The notes under the pieces were generated by a model. It was given only the letters and a program-made list of their open reading frames with translations, made no database searches and was not told the origin of the DNA. Made by a program: the position numbers and the translations under genes. Of a DNA stretch of 64,000 bases, positions 9,133 to 19,776 are shown one piece after another. The DNA lies in contig JAIOPN010000051.1 of the NCBI GenBank assembly GCA_021413865.1, positions 41,077-105,076 on the forward strand. Reading direction: 5' to 3'. How positions within the stretch are numbered: position 1 is the first letter of the stretch; every line of letters starts with the position of its first letter. Source of the stretch: Planctomycetota bacterium (GTDB lineage Bacteria > Planctomycetota > Phycisphaerae > Phycisphaerales > Phycisphaeraceae).

Positions 9133-10143
9133 ATGCTGCTGGTTGCCCCGGGCAATGGCGAGATCGGTGAACGGCTGGCGGAAGAGCTGGCGGACATTGA
9201 AGGGCGCTTCGCCGCCGAGCTGATGAGCGACCTGCCCTGTGTCAACGAACTGGTCGGGCACGTCGAACGCTACCGCGGCAAGATGCTCCGGCCGATGCTC
9301 GTGCTGGTCAGCGGCCTCGCCGCCTCCCCGACAGGGCGTGAGCTGACCGACGGCCACCGCGTGGTCGCCACCGTCGCCGAGATGGTCCACATGGCCACGC
9401 TCGTCCACGACGACGTGCTCGACGACGCCCTGGTCCGCCGCCGCGGCGAAACCGTCAACAACCTGCGCGGCAACGAGACCGCCGTCATGCTCGGCGACTA
9501 CCTCATCAGCCACGCCTACCACCTCTGCTCGAGCCTTCCGTCGCCGGTTCCCGCCCGTATCATCGCCGACGCGACCAACACGGTCTGCGAGGGCGAACTG
9601 CTGCAACTGGCCAACCGCGAGAACTGGGCGCTGGACGAGCCGACCTACTTCGAGATTATCCGCCGCAAAACCGCGAGCCTGTGCGGCACCTGCTGCCGGC
9701 TGGGCGCGATCATGAGCGACAACGGTTCGCCCCACGCCGATGCGCTCTACAGCTACGGCGAAAAGGTCGGTACCGCCTTCCAGATCGTCGATGACATGCT
9801 CGACCTGACCGGCACGCTCGACACCGTGGGCAAGACCCTGGGCCGGGACCTGGACAAGGGCAAGCTCACGCTGCCGCTGATCCACCACCTGCGCACCGTG
9901 CAGCCCGCCCGTCGCGCCCGCTCACTGGCGATGCTGGGCGACGCGGACACCACCGGCGGCGGCGGTTCTTCCCCGCGCGAGGTCGTCGAACTGCTCAACT
10001 CCACCGGTTCCATTGCCTATGCTGATCAGGCGGCGCACACGCTGATCACCGACGCCCGACGCCTCGTTCAGGCCCTGGCGCCCAGCTCGGCGCGGGAGCT
10101 GCTCCTGGAGATGGCCGACGCGGTGGTGACGCGAAAGTTCTGA
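9133..10143 (+). CDS. Polyprenyl diphosphate synthase (IspB-like)
   Basis: 336 aa. The first aspartate-rich motif is HDDVLDDALVRRRG and the second is DDMLDLTGT; both bind Mg-pyrophosphate in trans-prenyltransferases. KMLRPMLVLVSG and the GKTLGRDLDKGKLTLPLIHHL region are also typical. Small residues before the first motif (HMATLVHDD) favour a long-chain product such as hepta- to nonaprenyl diphosphate for quinone side chains. GAGGTG lies about 6 nt before the ATG, and the ORF extension from 9040 is rejected. With IspD at 44.7 kb it points to the MEP isoprenoid route and menaquinone synthesis. Confidence 0.9.
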   Translation: MLLVAPGNGEIGERLAEELADIEGRFAAELMSDLPCVNELVGHVERYRGKMLRPMLVLVSGLAASPTGRELTDGHRVVATVAEMVHMATLVHDDVLDDALVRRRGETVNNLRGNETAVMLGDYLISHAYHLCSSLPSPVPARIIADATNTVCEGELLQLANRENWALDEPTYFEIIRRKTASLCGTCCRLGAIMSDNGSPHADALYSYGEKVGTAFQIVDDMLDLTGTLDTVGKTLGRDLDKGKLTLPLIHHLRTVQPARRARSLAMLGDADTTGGGGSSPREVVELLNSTGSIAYADQAAHTLITDARRLVQALAPSSARELLLEMADAVVTRKF

Positions 10144-10299
10144 GAAATACCCGTTTGATGAGGGCAAGGATTCTCGGACCCTCGCCTCGCGATTCAATCG
10201 GGCCGATAAGAGGGATAGAGGAATGCGGACCCCGATGCTTGGGAAGACCTCGGCGTCGGGCGTGGCCTGAAGAGTCTCCAAGACAGAGATGCCAGCAAC

Positions 10300-12018
10300 A
10301 TGAGCGATCAGCGGCCCCGAGTGTTGGTGTTGGGTGGGAAGGTGACGTCGCAGCACCCGGTCACGCAGGTGCTGGGGCAGTTCTGCGACGTGGAGCAGTT
10401 CGAGCGGATGGAAGACGCGATGGCCGCGCTGCGGCAGCGCGAGTTCCACGCCGTCTTCGCCGACATGGGCGACTTCCTCCCGCTGGAGCGCGGGCTGGTC
10501 AACCAGCAGTCGAGCATGATCCTCAACACGATCGGCGAGGGCGTATGCATCGTCGATTCCGAGGGCATCTGCACCTGGTCCAACAACCGCATGCGCTCCT
10601 TCCCGCCCGCCGTCTTCGAGCGGGTGAAGCTGATCTGCGCCCAGGCGCGCTCCATCTTCGCCAACCAGATGAGCCCGACGCAGGAGAAGGGGGCGACGCG
10701 CAGCAAGAAGCACACCTTCCAGGCGGAGGACGACCGTTATTTCGAGATGATCACCTCGCCGGTGATCGACGAGAAGGGCGATGTCCGCCAGGTCGTCGCC
10801 GTCGTGTGGGACGCGACCAGCGGCAAGCGGCTGCAGCAGAAGCTCAACGCCATCGACTCCGCCGGACGCGAGCTGGCCAAGCTCGAAGGCGAGGCGATCG
10901 GCAAGCTCACGCCCGGCCAGCGCCTCCAGCTTTTGCAGGACAAGATCATCAAATACTCCAAGGATTTGATGCACTTCGACCACTTCGCCATCCGGCTGGT
11001 GGACAAACGCACCAACCGCCTGGAACTGGTCATCTCCGAGGGGCTGCCCCCCGAGGCGCTGGACATCGACCTCTACGTCCAGCCCGAGGGCAACGGCATC
11101 TCCGGATACGTCGCCGCCACCGGCCGGTCTTACATCTGCCACGACACCGAGAAGGACCCACGCTACGTCCTGGGCATCCACCATTGTAAAAGCTCGCTCA
11201 CCGTTCCCCTCCGGCTGCACGACAAAGTCGTGGGCGTCTTCAACATCGAGTCCGCCGACATCGGCACCTTCGACGAGGACGACCGTCAGTTCGCCGAGAT
11301 CTTCGGCCAGTACGTCGCCATGGCGCTCAACATCCTCGACCTGCTCGTCGTCGAGCGCTACACCACCACGGGCCAGCTTGCCTCCAGCGTCGTCCAGGAG
11401 ATGGCGCAGCCGCTCAACGACATCATCACCGAGGCGCAGACGCTGATGGAGGAGTACATCGGCGACGACTCGATGCGCGACCGGCTCAACCGCATCGTCA
11501 CCCACGTCACCTCGATCCGCACCGGGCTCAAGGACGTCGCCGCCGGCCCGCAGCGCATCCTCGGCAGCGAGCACGTCAAGAAGCAGACCGACCCGCTCCT
11601 GGGCGGCAAGCGCATCCTCATCGCCGACGACGAGCCCAACATCCGCAAGACCCTCGCCGAGATCCTCGGCAAGTTCGGGGCGGTCTGCACCGTCTGCAAG
11701 GACGGCCACGAGGCGGTCATCCAGATCGAGCAGGCGGATTTCGACCTGGTCATCTCCGACATCAAGATGCCGCACCGCACGGGCTACGACATCTTCGCCG
11801 CCGCCAAGCGCCGCAGCGAAAGGGTGCCCGTCATCCTCATGACCGGCTTCGGCTACGACCCTCACCACTCGATCGTCCGCGCCAGCCAACAGGGGCTTTC
11901 CACGGTCATCTTCAAGCCGTTCAAGACGGAACAACTCCTTGAAGAGGTCCGCAAGGCGCTCAACCCGCCGCCCGGCCAGCCCGCGACGCAGCCCGTCAAA
12001 TCGCCGCAGGGCACATGA
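10300..12018 (+). CDS. PAS-GAF-receiver signalling protein with a degenerate DHp-like segment
   Basis: 572 aa. Domain order: a receiver-like N-terminus (7-60, lacking the acidic pair); a PAS domain (about 70-175, ILNTIGEGVCIVDSEG); a GAF domain (about 200-345, HFAIRLVDKRTN to VVGVFNIES); a helical segment (355-410); and a canonical receiver (437-555) with acidic pair DD443-444, phospho-acceptor D487 in LVISDIKMP and K539. The helical segment contains VVQEMAQPLNDI, which resembles a histidine-kinase DHp box with Q where the phospho-histidine should be. No HATPase domain exists, so it cannot autophosphorylate. It overlaps rsmB by 4 bp (ATGA), indicating translational coupling. Confidence 0.85.
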   Translation: MSDQRPRVLVLGGKVTSQHPVTQVLGQFCDVEQFERMEDAMAALRQREFHAVFADMGDFLPLERGLVNQQSSMILNTIGEGVCIVDSEGICTWSNNRMRSFPPAVFERVKLICAQARSIFANQMSPTQEKGATRSKKHTFQAEDDRYFEMITSPVIDEKGDVRQVVAVVWDATSGKRLQQKLNAIDSAGRELAKLEGEAIGKLTPGQRLQLLQDKIIKYSKDLMHFDHFAIRLVDKRTNRLELVISEGLPPEALDIDLYVQPEGNGISGYVAATGRSYICHDTEKDPRYVLGIHHCKSSLTVPLRLHDKVVGVFNIESADIGTFDEDDRQFAEIFGQYVAMALNILDLLVVERYTTTGQLASSVVQEMAQPLNDIITEAQTLMEEYIGDDSMRDRLNRIVTHVTSIRTGLKDVAAGPQRILGSEHVKKQTDPLLGGKRILIADDEPNIRKTLAEILGKFGAVCTVCKDGHEAVIQIEQADFDLVISDIKMPHRTGYDIFAAAKRRSERVPVILMTGFGYDPHHSIVRASQQGLSTVIFKPFKTEQLLEEVRKALNPPPGQPATQPVKSPQGT

Positions 12019-13373
12019 TGCCCAGCAGCGCCCCCGCATCACCGACCTCCGGCGGCCGTGCCGCGGCCGCACGCGCCGCCGCCAACGCCGCCGGGCAGTT
12101 CCCCGACATCTTCCCCGCCCCCATCCCCGACGGCGGGCTCAGCGCGCTCGACGCCCGCCTCGCCATGGCGATCCACCGCACGGTCCTGCAGCGCTGGCTC
12201 ACTCTCGAATACCTCCTCGATGGCCGGCTCAACAAGCCGATGGACCGGCTGGAGCCCGCCATGCGCGGCGTCCTGCTCACCGCCGCGGCACAGCTCGTCT
12301 TCATGGACCGGTTGCCCGTACACGCGGTGGTGCATGAATCGGTCTCGCTGGCGCGCCGCATGGTCCGTCCCGCCGCCGCCGGGCTGGCCAACGCCGTCCT
12401 GCGCCGCATCAGCGAAGCCGTCGATAAACACATTACAGATCAGCCTTGGTCGCCCGCCGCTGACCGTCTGCCGCTGGATTTCGGTTTCGTGCAACTCACC
12501 AAACCGGAACTGCCCGCCATTACGCAGTTCACCGAGCACCTGGCCGCCGCGACGAGCCACCCGGAACACCTGATCGAGCGCTGGGTGCAGGCGCACGGCC
12601 AGGCAGGCGCGCTGGCCATCGCGCGGCACGGCGTCGTCAACGCACCGACCGTTGTCGCGACCGAGCCGGGCTTCGACACCACGTCATGCCCCGACGGCCG
12701 GTCGCACGAGCTGCCCGGCTCCCTCGTGTGGGACGGCAGCCATTCCGCGATGATTGCTTTCCTCGCCGGTCATCCCGCGCGGCGCGTGCAGGACCCCACG
12801 GCCACGCTCCCCGTCGCCGCAACTTCCGCGCTGAACGCGCTGCCGAAAAATGCGTTGATCGCCGACCTCTGCGCCGGCCGCGGCACCAAGACGCGCCAAC
12901 TCGCCGTGACGCACCCCAACGCCCGCATCCTTGCGACCGATACCGACCCCGATCGCCTGGCCGACCTCCGCACCGCCTGCCGTGGGTTGGCCAACGTGCA
13001 GGTGATGCCCGCCTACGACATCGACGCCGCCTGCCGTGACGAGGGGATCGACCTGCTGCTCCTCGACGTCCCCTGCTCAAACACCGGCGTGCTCGGCCGA
13101 CGCCCGGAGGCGCGGTACCGCTTCGGCATCGATACGCTGGGCGCCCTCACCGCCATCCAGCGCCGCATCGTCGAGCGCGCGATACCCCTGATGAAACGCG
13201 GCGGCCACATTCTCTACAGCACATGCAGCGTCGAACCGGAGGAAAACCAGCAGCAGGCACGCTGGCTCTGCGAGAGGTTCGGCGCTGAGCTGGCCGATGA
13301 GAATCTCACCCTCCCCGGCGGTCACGATCGCACCAGCCGCGACGGCGGGTATTACGCGCTGATCCGCGGGTGA
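12015..13373 (+). CDS. rsmB: 16S rRNA m5C967 methyltransferase-like (RsmB family)
   Basis: 452 aa. The N-terminal NusB-like helical RNA-binding domain (about 20-150) is followed by the SAM-dependent cytosine-C5 methyltransferase domain. SAM site: LIADLCAGRGTKTRQLA. Motif IV is DVPCSNTGVLGRRPEARYRF and motif VI is YSTCSVEPEEN; both active-site cysteines are present. E. coli RsmB modifies C967 of 16S rRNA. The ATG overlaps the stop of the signalling gene in ATGA, an unusual partner for an rRNA methylase. It ends 18 bp from the convergent next gene. Confidence 0.9.
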   Translation: MMPSSAPASPTSGGRAAAARAAANAAGQFPDIFPAPIPDGGLSALDARLAMAIHRTVLQRWLTLEYLLDGRLNKPMDRLEPAMRGVLLTAAAQLVFMDRLPVHAVVHESVSLARRMVRPAAAGLANAVLRRISEAVDKHITDQPWSPAADRLPLDFGFVQLTKPELPAITQFTEHLAAATSHPEHLIERWVQAHGQAGALAIARHGVVNAPTVVATEPGFDTTSCPDGRSHELPGSLVWDGSHSAMIAFLAGHPARRVQDPTATLPVAATSALNALPKNALIADLCAGRGTKTRQLAVTHPNARILATDTDPDRLADLRTACRGLANVQVMPAYDIDAACRDEGIDLLLLDVPCSNTGVLGRRPEARYRFGIDTLGALTAIQRRIVERAIPLMKRGGHILYSTCSVEPEENQQQARWLCERFGAELADENLTLPGGHDRTSRDGGYYALIRG

Positions 13374-13391
13374 ATCCGGGGAAGCACTTAC

Positions 13392-14198
13392 TCACCACCC
13401 CGTGTCCGCCGACTTGTCGTACGGGTGCTCGCGCTGCGACATGAGCGCCGAGAGCAGCGCGTCGCGGCGGTAGGGCACAATGCGTTCCAGCACGTCGCTG
13501 AACCCGCGCCACGCCTCGGCCGCGAACGCCCGCCTTCCCACGCCGCACGCGCCCAGGAGCCGGCCGCTCCGTGCGACGGTCCACGCCAGCCCGGTTGCAA
13601 ACATCATCCGCAGGCGCAGCCGGCGCAGGTTGCGGCGGACGAAGTTCAATTCCGCCAACTCCAGAGTGAGCCGTTCGGCGTTGAAGAGAGCATGCCCGCG
13701 CCGCTCGCGCAGGACCGTCTGCACCGCCTGCCGCACCGCGGGATCGCCGACCGTCGTCTCCACCCGCCGCAGCACCGCCGTGTCTAAAAGGTCGGCCAGC
13801 AATAGAAGCGACAACTCGAACCGCACGCCCGGCAGCGCCGCCATCGACGCCACCCACCCGCGCGGCCCCGTCGTCGAGCGCGAGCCTGTCTGTAACCGTT
13901 CACGCACACGGCCCATCAGGTTTGCGTGATACATCCGCTCCTTCACCATCAGCCTGACCGACTGCACGAACGCCGGGTCTTCCGGGTAGCGCTGCGCCAC
14001 GCGCACCGCCAGCGCGGCCGTGCCCACGCAGCCCGCGAGGATGTCCCCGGCGAGGTGGCGGATGGATTGTGAATCTCCCGGGGCTTCCGGAGGCGCCGTC
14101 GGCGCGGGCGATGACCAGTCGATCCGCCCGCGCTCGTGACGGCTGTTCAAGAAATGACACAGCCAGTACCGGCTCCGGCTCCATTCAGATGCTGCCAT
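13392..14198 (-). CDS. Helical protein of unknown function, possibly ferritin-like
   Basis: 268 aa, almost entirely predicted helical. Two similar pieces, VKERMYHANLMGRV and LRERRGHALFNAERL, each carry Glu three residues before His (E-x3-H). This recalls, but does not match, the ExxH iron ligands of ferritin-like di-iron proteins. Hydrophobic stretches (ELSLLLLADLL, MMFATGLAWTVA) could be buried helices. GGAGGGG lies about 6 nt before the ATG, so the start is well supported. No family is recognised with certainty; the di-iron idea is an inference only. Confidence 0.6.
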   Translation of the reverse strand: MAASEWSRSRYWLCHFLNSRHERGRIDWSSPAPTAPPEAPGDSQSIRHLAGDILAGCVGTAALAVRVAQRYPEDPAFVQSVRLMVKERMYHANLMGRVRERLQTGSRSTTGPRGWVASMAALPGVRFELSLLLLADLLDTAVLRRVETTVGDPAVRQAVQTVLRERRGHALFNAERLTLELAELNFVRRNLRRLRLRMMFATGLAWTVARSGRLLGACGVGRRAFAAEAWRGFSDVLERIVPYRRDALLSALMSQREHPYDKSADTGW

Positions 14199-14386
14199 GG
14201 CACCCCTCCATAACGCTGACGGATGATATGCCTCTAGATCGGTCGAGTGGATGGGGTCGCGTGAGTCCGCCTCGCCGCTTGCGGTTTAGCGTCCCCCTCC
14301 GATCTTTGCCTCACCACGACTACAATGCATCAGGTCCAGGTTCGGCGGCTTGGCTCACGGCCGCCGCCCGAGGGAAAGGAGAACAC

Positions 14387-14803
14387 ATGGCCGTACGCAT
14401 GGAACTGGCGCGGGTTCTTATCCGCGAGACGCAGGACTCCCACATCGTCGAGCTGCGCGAGGCCAAGGGGGGCCGCGTGTTCCCGATCGTGATCGGCATC
14501 AACGAGGCGGCCGCCATCGAGCGCCGCGTCATGGGCCAGGTTCCACCGCGGCCGCAGACCCACGAACTGCTCGCCTCCATCGTCGAGGCGATGGGGGGCA
14601 AGATCGAAAAAGTCGTCATCACCGAGCTGAAACACGATGAGCTTGGCCGCGGCACGTTTTACGCGCGCCTCTATATCCGCCAGGGCGACCAACTCCTCGA
14701 CATCGACTCCCGCCCCAGCGACGCCATCGCCTTGGGGGTCGCCAACGACGTACCGATCTTCGTCGCGGAGGAAGTGCTCGACGAGGTGTGCAAGACGGAA
14801 TGA
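14387..14803 (+). CDS. DUF151 / bifunctional nuclease family protein
   Basis: 138 aa. The whole protein fits the DUF151 domain: MELARVLIRE, VFPIVIGINEAAAIERR, RPQTHELL, FYARLYIRQGDQLLDIDSRPSDAIALG and PIFVAEEVLDEV. Homologues in plants and mycobacteria have reported DNase/RNase activity, though the bacterial role is unsettled. An excellent AAAGGAG lies 5 nt before the ATG, so the longer ORF from 14069 is rejected. It stands just upstream of the rRNA operon. Confidence 0.9.
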   Translation: MAVRMELARVLIRETQDSHIVELREAKGGRVFPIVIGINEAAAIERRVMGQVPPRPQTHELLASIVEAMGGKIEKVVITELKHDELGRGTFYARLYIRQGDQLLDIDSRPSDAIALGVANDVPIFVAEEVLDEVCKTE

Positions 14804-15028
14804 TCGCGATAAACCCGCACCAAGCCGCGTGATGTGGACAAACTCGGGATGGTGCCGTGGGGGGGGCTCCATCACACATGGCGCAAGGCGACGGCAAACC
14901 ACCGAAATACGGCCTCCGCAGCTTCATCGAGCCCAAAACCGCATAAAACCGGCCTCATTACGCGTGTCCCAAGCGGTCACGGCTGAGGGGCAAGGGCCTG
15001 CGTTGGCCGTGCGGGCGCACGGGGGGAG
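14804..15028. other. Non-coding region, nothing recognised
   Basis: About 225 bp between the DUF151 gene and the first rRNA promoter. No credible ORF, tRNA or clear terminator is visible. In particular no 16S rRNA sequence occurs here. Confidence 0.6.
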
Positions 15029-15056
15029 TTGACAGAAGTGGGGGAATCGCTACACT
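15029..15056 (+). promoter_or_regulatory. Candidate rrn promoter P1
   Basis: TTGACA at 15029-15034 and TACACT at 15051-15056 are separated by 16 bp, a good sigma70-type match. It lies about 460 bp upstream of mature 23S rRNA, in line with a second similar promoter. Confidence 0.65.
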
Positions 15057-15157
15057 GCATGGCCCGGGTGGAGATGAAAAAAAGGGCTTTGCGGTTGGGT
15101 GGATTGTGGATAACGCGGCCGTTTGAGCCGTGTTTGGGTCCCGGAAAACGGGACAAC

Positions 15158-15185
15158 TTGACTGCCCGCCGAAAGCCGGTATCAT
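15158..15185 (+). promoter_or_regulatory. Candidate rrn promoter P2
   Basis: TTGACT at 15158-15163 and TATCAT at 15180-15185 are separated by 16 bp, the same spacing as P1. Transcription should start near 15192, giving a leader of about 325 nt before 23S. Confidence 0.7.
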
Positions 15186-15303
15186 CTTCGCCCCAATGCG
15201 AATCAAGAAGCCTTGGATGAGCCCGTGATGAAGAACGGGCCAGGGAGTCTTGACCCGCGTTGAGCGGAGGCCGGCCGAGGGCGAAAGCCCGGAGCCGACC
15301 GTA

Positions 15304-15314
15304 GGTCTTTGACA
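15304..15314 (+). promoter_or_regulatory. boxA-like rRNA antitermination site
   Basis: GGTCTTTGACA resembles the bacterial boxA consensus TGCTCTTTAACA and sits in the transcribed leader of the 23S operon. Its end overlaps the start of the outer processing stem. This fits NusB/NusE-dependent antitermination. Confidence 0.55.
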
Positions 15315-15335
15315 AGTGGATTAGTTTGGTGTTGC
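15311..15335 (+). repeat. Outer 23S processing stem, 5' arm
   Basis: This 25-nt arm pairs with 18555-18577 (GCAACACCAAAACTCCACTTGAC) apart from a small bulge and few mismatches. The pairing encloses the whole 23S gene and excludes 5S. Confidence 0.7.
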
Positions 15336-15496
15336 ACGCGAGTGTACACCGAGGCAGTAGCGCACTGAGGAGCTCACCCGGGCTCTGGCCTGTTGAAGGT
15401 CTAGAGGATCGGGTGGCCGTGCCGTCAATCGTGGCACGGCGGATTAATCCTGACCCAAAGTCGAGACGAGCCCGAGGCGAAAGCCGAGGGAACGGA

Positions 15497-15515
15497 TCGG
15501 TGGAAGGTCGGGGCG
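15497..15515 (+). repeat. Inner 23S processing stem, 5' arm
   Basis: This 19-nt arm directly before mature 23S pairs with 18353-18371 immediately after it, with one mismatch and two G-U pairs. It continues the terminal helix of 23S rRNA and is a likely RNase III substrate. Confidence 0.75.
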
Positions 15516-18352
<2,837 letters not shown>

Positions 18353-18371
18353 GCTCCGACCCTCTACCGAT
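18353..18371 (+). repeat. Inner 23S processing stem, 3' arm
   Basis: Complementary to 15497-15515; see that entry. It follows the mature 3' end without a gap. Confidence 0.75.
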
Positions 18372-18554
18372 TCAAGCCGGCCTCAAAACCGGCGTAATGT
18401 CCCCGGCCGTTCAGGACTTGCAACGAACCTGAATCCCCGGGAGACGTTTTTACAAATCATCGGTCCAGGTTGGATCCAACTCCGCAATGTGACTACTGCC
18501 TCAAGCAACAACGCGGCCTCTTGATACTTTCACCCGAAAGTACCAAGCAGGCAC

Positions 18555-18577
18555 GCAACACCAAAACTCCACTTGAC
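18555..18577 (+). repeat. Outer 23S processing stem, 3' arm
   Basis: Complementary to 15311-15335. It lies in the 23S-5S spacer, about 40 nt before 5S. Confidence 0.7.
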
Positions 18578-18583
18578 ATTCTC

Positions 18584-18613
18584 CCGTGAGGCGGGCTAAA
18601 CCCCGCTTCACGG
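18584..18613 (+). repeat. Hairpin immediately before 5S rRNA
   Basis: CCGTGAGGCGGG (18584-18595) pairs with CCCGCTTCACGG (18602-18613), a 12-bp stem with one G-U pair. Its position 3 nt before 5S suggests a processing signal for the 5S 5' end. Confidence 0.65.
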
Positions 18614-18616
18614 ATT

Positions 18617-18723
18617 GTCGGTGACCATAGCGGCGGGGCAACACCCGATCCCTTCCCGAACTCGGCAGTTAAGCCCGCCGTGCCGATGATAGTGCAACAG
18701 CGCGAAAGTAGGTCATCGCCGAC
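18617..18723 (+). rRNA. rrf: 5S ribosomal RNA
   Basis: 107 nt. The sequence contains CCCGATCCCTTCCCGAACTC and the AAGTAGGTCATCGCC tail typical of 5S. The ends GTCGGTGACC and GGTCATCGCCGAC pair to form helix I. It is co-transcribed with 23S in this operon. Confidence 0.95.
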
Positions 18724-18728
18724 TTTTT

Positions 18729-18768
18729 GAGCCCCATCAGCCTAAAGCTGATGGGGCTCTTTTTATTT
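18729..18768 (+). terminator. Rho-independent terminator of the rRNA operon
   Basis: AGCCCCATCAG (18730-18740) pairs perfectly with CTGATGGGGCT (18748-18758) around a 7-nt loop. It is followed by CTTTTTATTT. It starts only 6 nt after 5S. Confidence 0.93.
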
Positions 18769-18884
18769 AATCGCCCCCGTCTCCCTCGATTCAAATCTTC
18801 AAGCCAAGCCCGACGCTGAGGTCTTCCGAAGCGTCGGAGTCCGTACTCCCTCGCGATGACCGTCAACCGTGTACACTCCGTCGC

Positions 18885-19592
18885 ATGAGCAGCAAACGAC
18901 GCCCGGACCAGCCCCGTCCCACCCGCATCGAACCCTTCCCCACCGCCTCGCCCGGCAGCGTGGTCATCACGCAGGGCAAAACCCGCGTGCTCTGCACCGC
19001 CAACGTCGATGCCGACCTCCCGGGCTGGCTCCGTCCCAGGCCCGGGGAGCCGCCCAAGAGCGGCTGGGTGACCGCCGAATACAGCATGCTCCCCGGCTCC
19101 ACGCCGCAAAGAAAAAAACGCGGCCCCGACGGCCGGGCGACCGAGATCCAGCGCCTCATCGGCCGGGTGCTCCGCGCGTCCGTTGACATGGACAAAATGC
19201 CCGGCGTTTCCATCACCGTGGACTGCGACGTCCTCCACGCCGACGGCGGGACGCGCACCGCCTCCATCACCGGCGGATTCGTCGCCCTCGCCCGCTGCAT
19301 CAGGCACGCGCGTGGCAAGGGGCTGATCAAGGGCGACCCAGTCATCGGCCCCGTCGCCGCGATCAGCGTCGGCGTCGTGGACGGCGTCTCCTGCGTCGAT
19401 CTGGATTACGACCTCGACTCCCGTGCCGACGTGGACATGAACGTTGCCATCGATCACCGCGGCCGCTTCATCGAGGTCCAGGGCACGGGCGAGCGGACGA
19501 CATTCACGCGCCCGCAGCTCGACCGCTTGCTCGACCTGGCTTTGTCCGCGTCGAAGAAGCTGATCGCCGTGCAACGCCGCGCGGTGCGGTGA
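18885..19592 (+). CDS. rph: Ribonuclease PH
   Basis: 235 aa, the typical size. Conserved segments include RPTRIEPFPTASPGSVVITQGKTRVLC (only the ends are cited: RPTRIEP and GKTRVLCTA), GWVTAEYSMLPGST, EIQRLIGR, ITVDCDVLHADGGTRTASI and DVDMNVAIDHRGRFIEVQGTGE, which hold the phosphate-binding and catalytic residues. The enzyme trims the 3' ends of tRNA precursors by phosphorolysis. It starts about 115 bp after the rRNA operon terminator and is probably transcribed on its own. Confidence 0.95.
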   Translation: MSSKRRPDQPRPTRIEPFPTASPGSVVITQGKTRVLCTANVDADLPGWLRPRPGEPPKSGWVTAEYSMLPGSTPQRKKRGPDGRATEIQRLIGRVLRASVDMDKMPGVSITVDCDVLHADGGTRTASITGGFVALARCIRHARGKGLIKGDPVIGPVAAISVGVVDGVSCVDLDYDLDSRADVDMNVAIDHRGRFIEVQGTGERTTFTRPQLDRLLDLALSASKKLIAVQRRAVR

Positions 19593-19776
19593 AACGTGAT
19601 TTCGAAATGGGTGACTGGGGCTGAGGCTTTGCGAAGCCCCAGTTGGGTACACGATGCGGACTGGGGCATCGAAGACTCTGCCCCAGCCACCCGTGTAACG
19701 GCACCGGACCGCCGCCGTTTTCCATCGACCGTGCCATCCCCTACACTCATGCCTCACCCGAGATTGCGATCCTCGC

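Noticed and set aside
9922..12072. 716-residue open frame on the minus strand opposite the PAS-GAF-receiver gene
   Set aside because: Composition is Asp/Val/Leu/Arg/His-rich without domains, and the opposite strand codes well-known motifs. It is a high-GC antisense shadow.
14804..15500. Search for 16S rRNA or spacer tRNAs before 23S
   Set aside because: None of the conserved 16S 3'-end or tRNA T-loop sequences is present.
18573..18600. TTGACA-16-GCTAAA as a separate 5S promoter
   Set aside because: The -10 match is poor, and the TTGACA is explained by the 3' arm of the outer processing stem.
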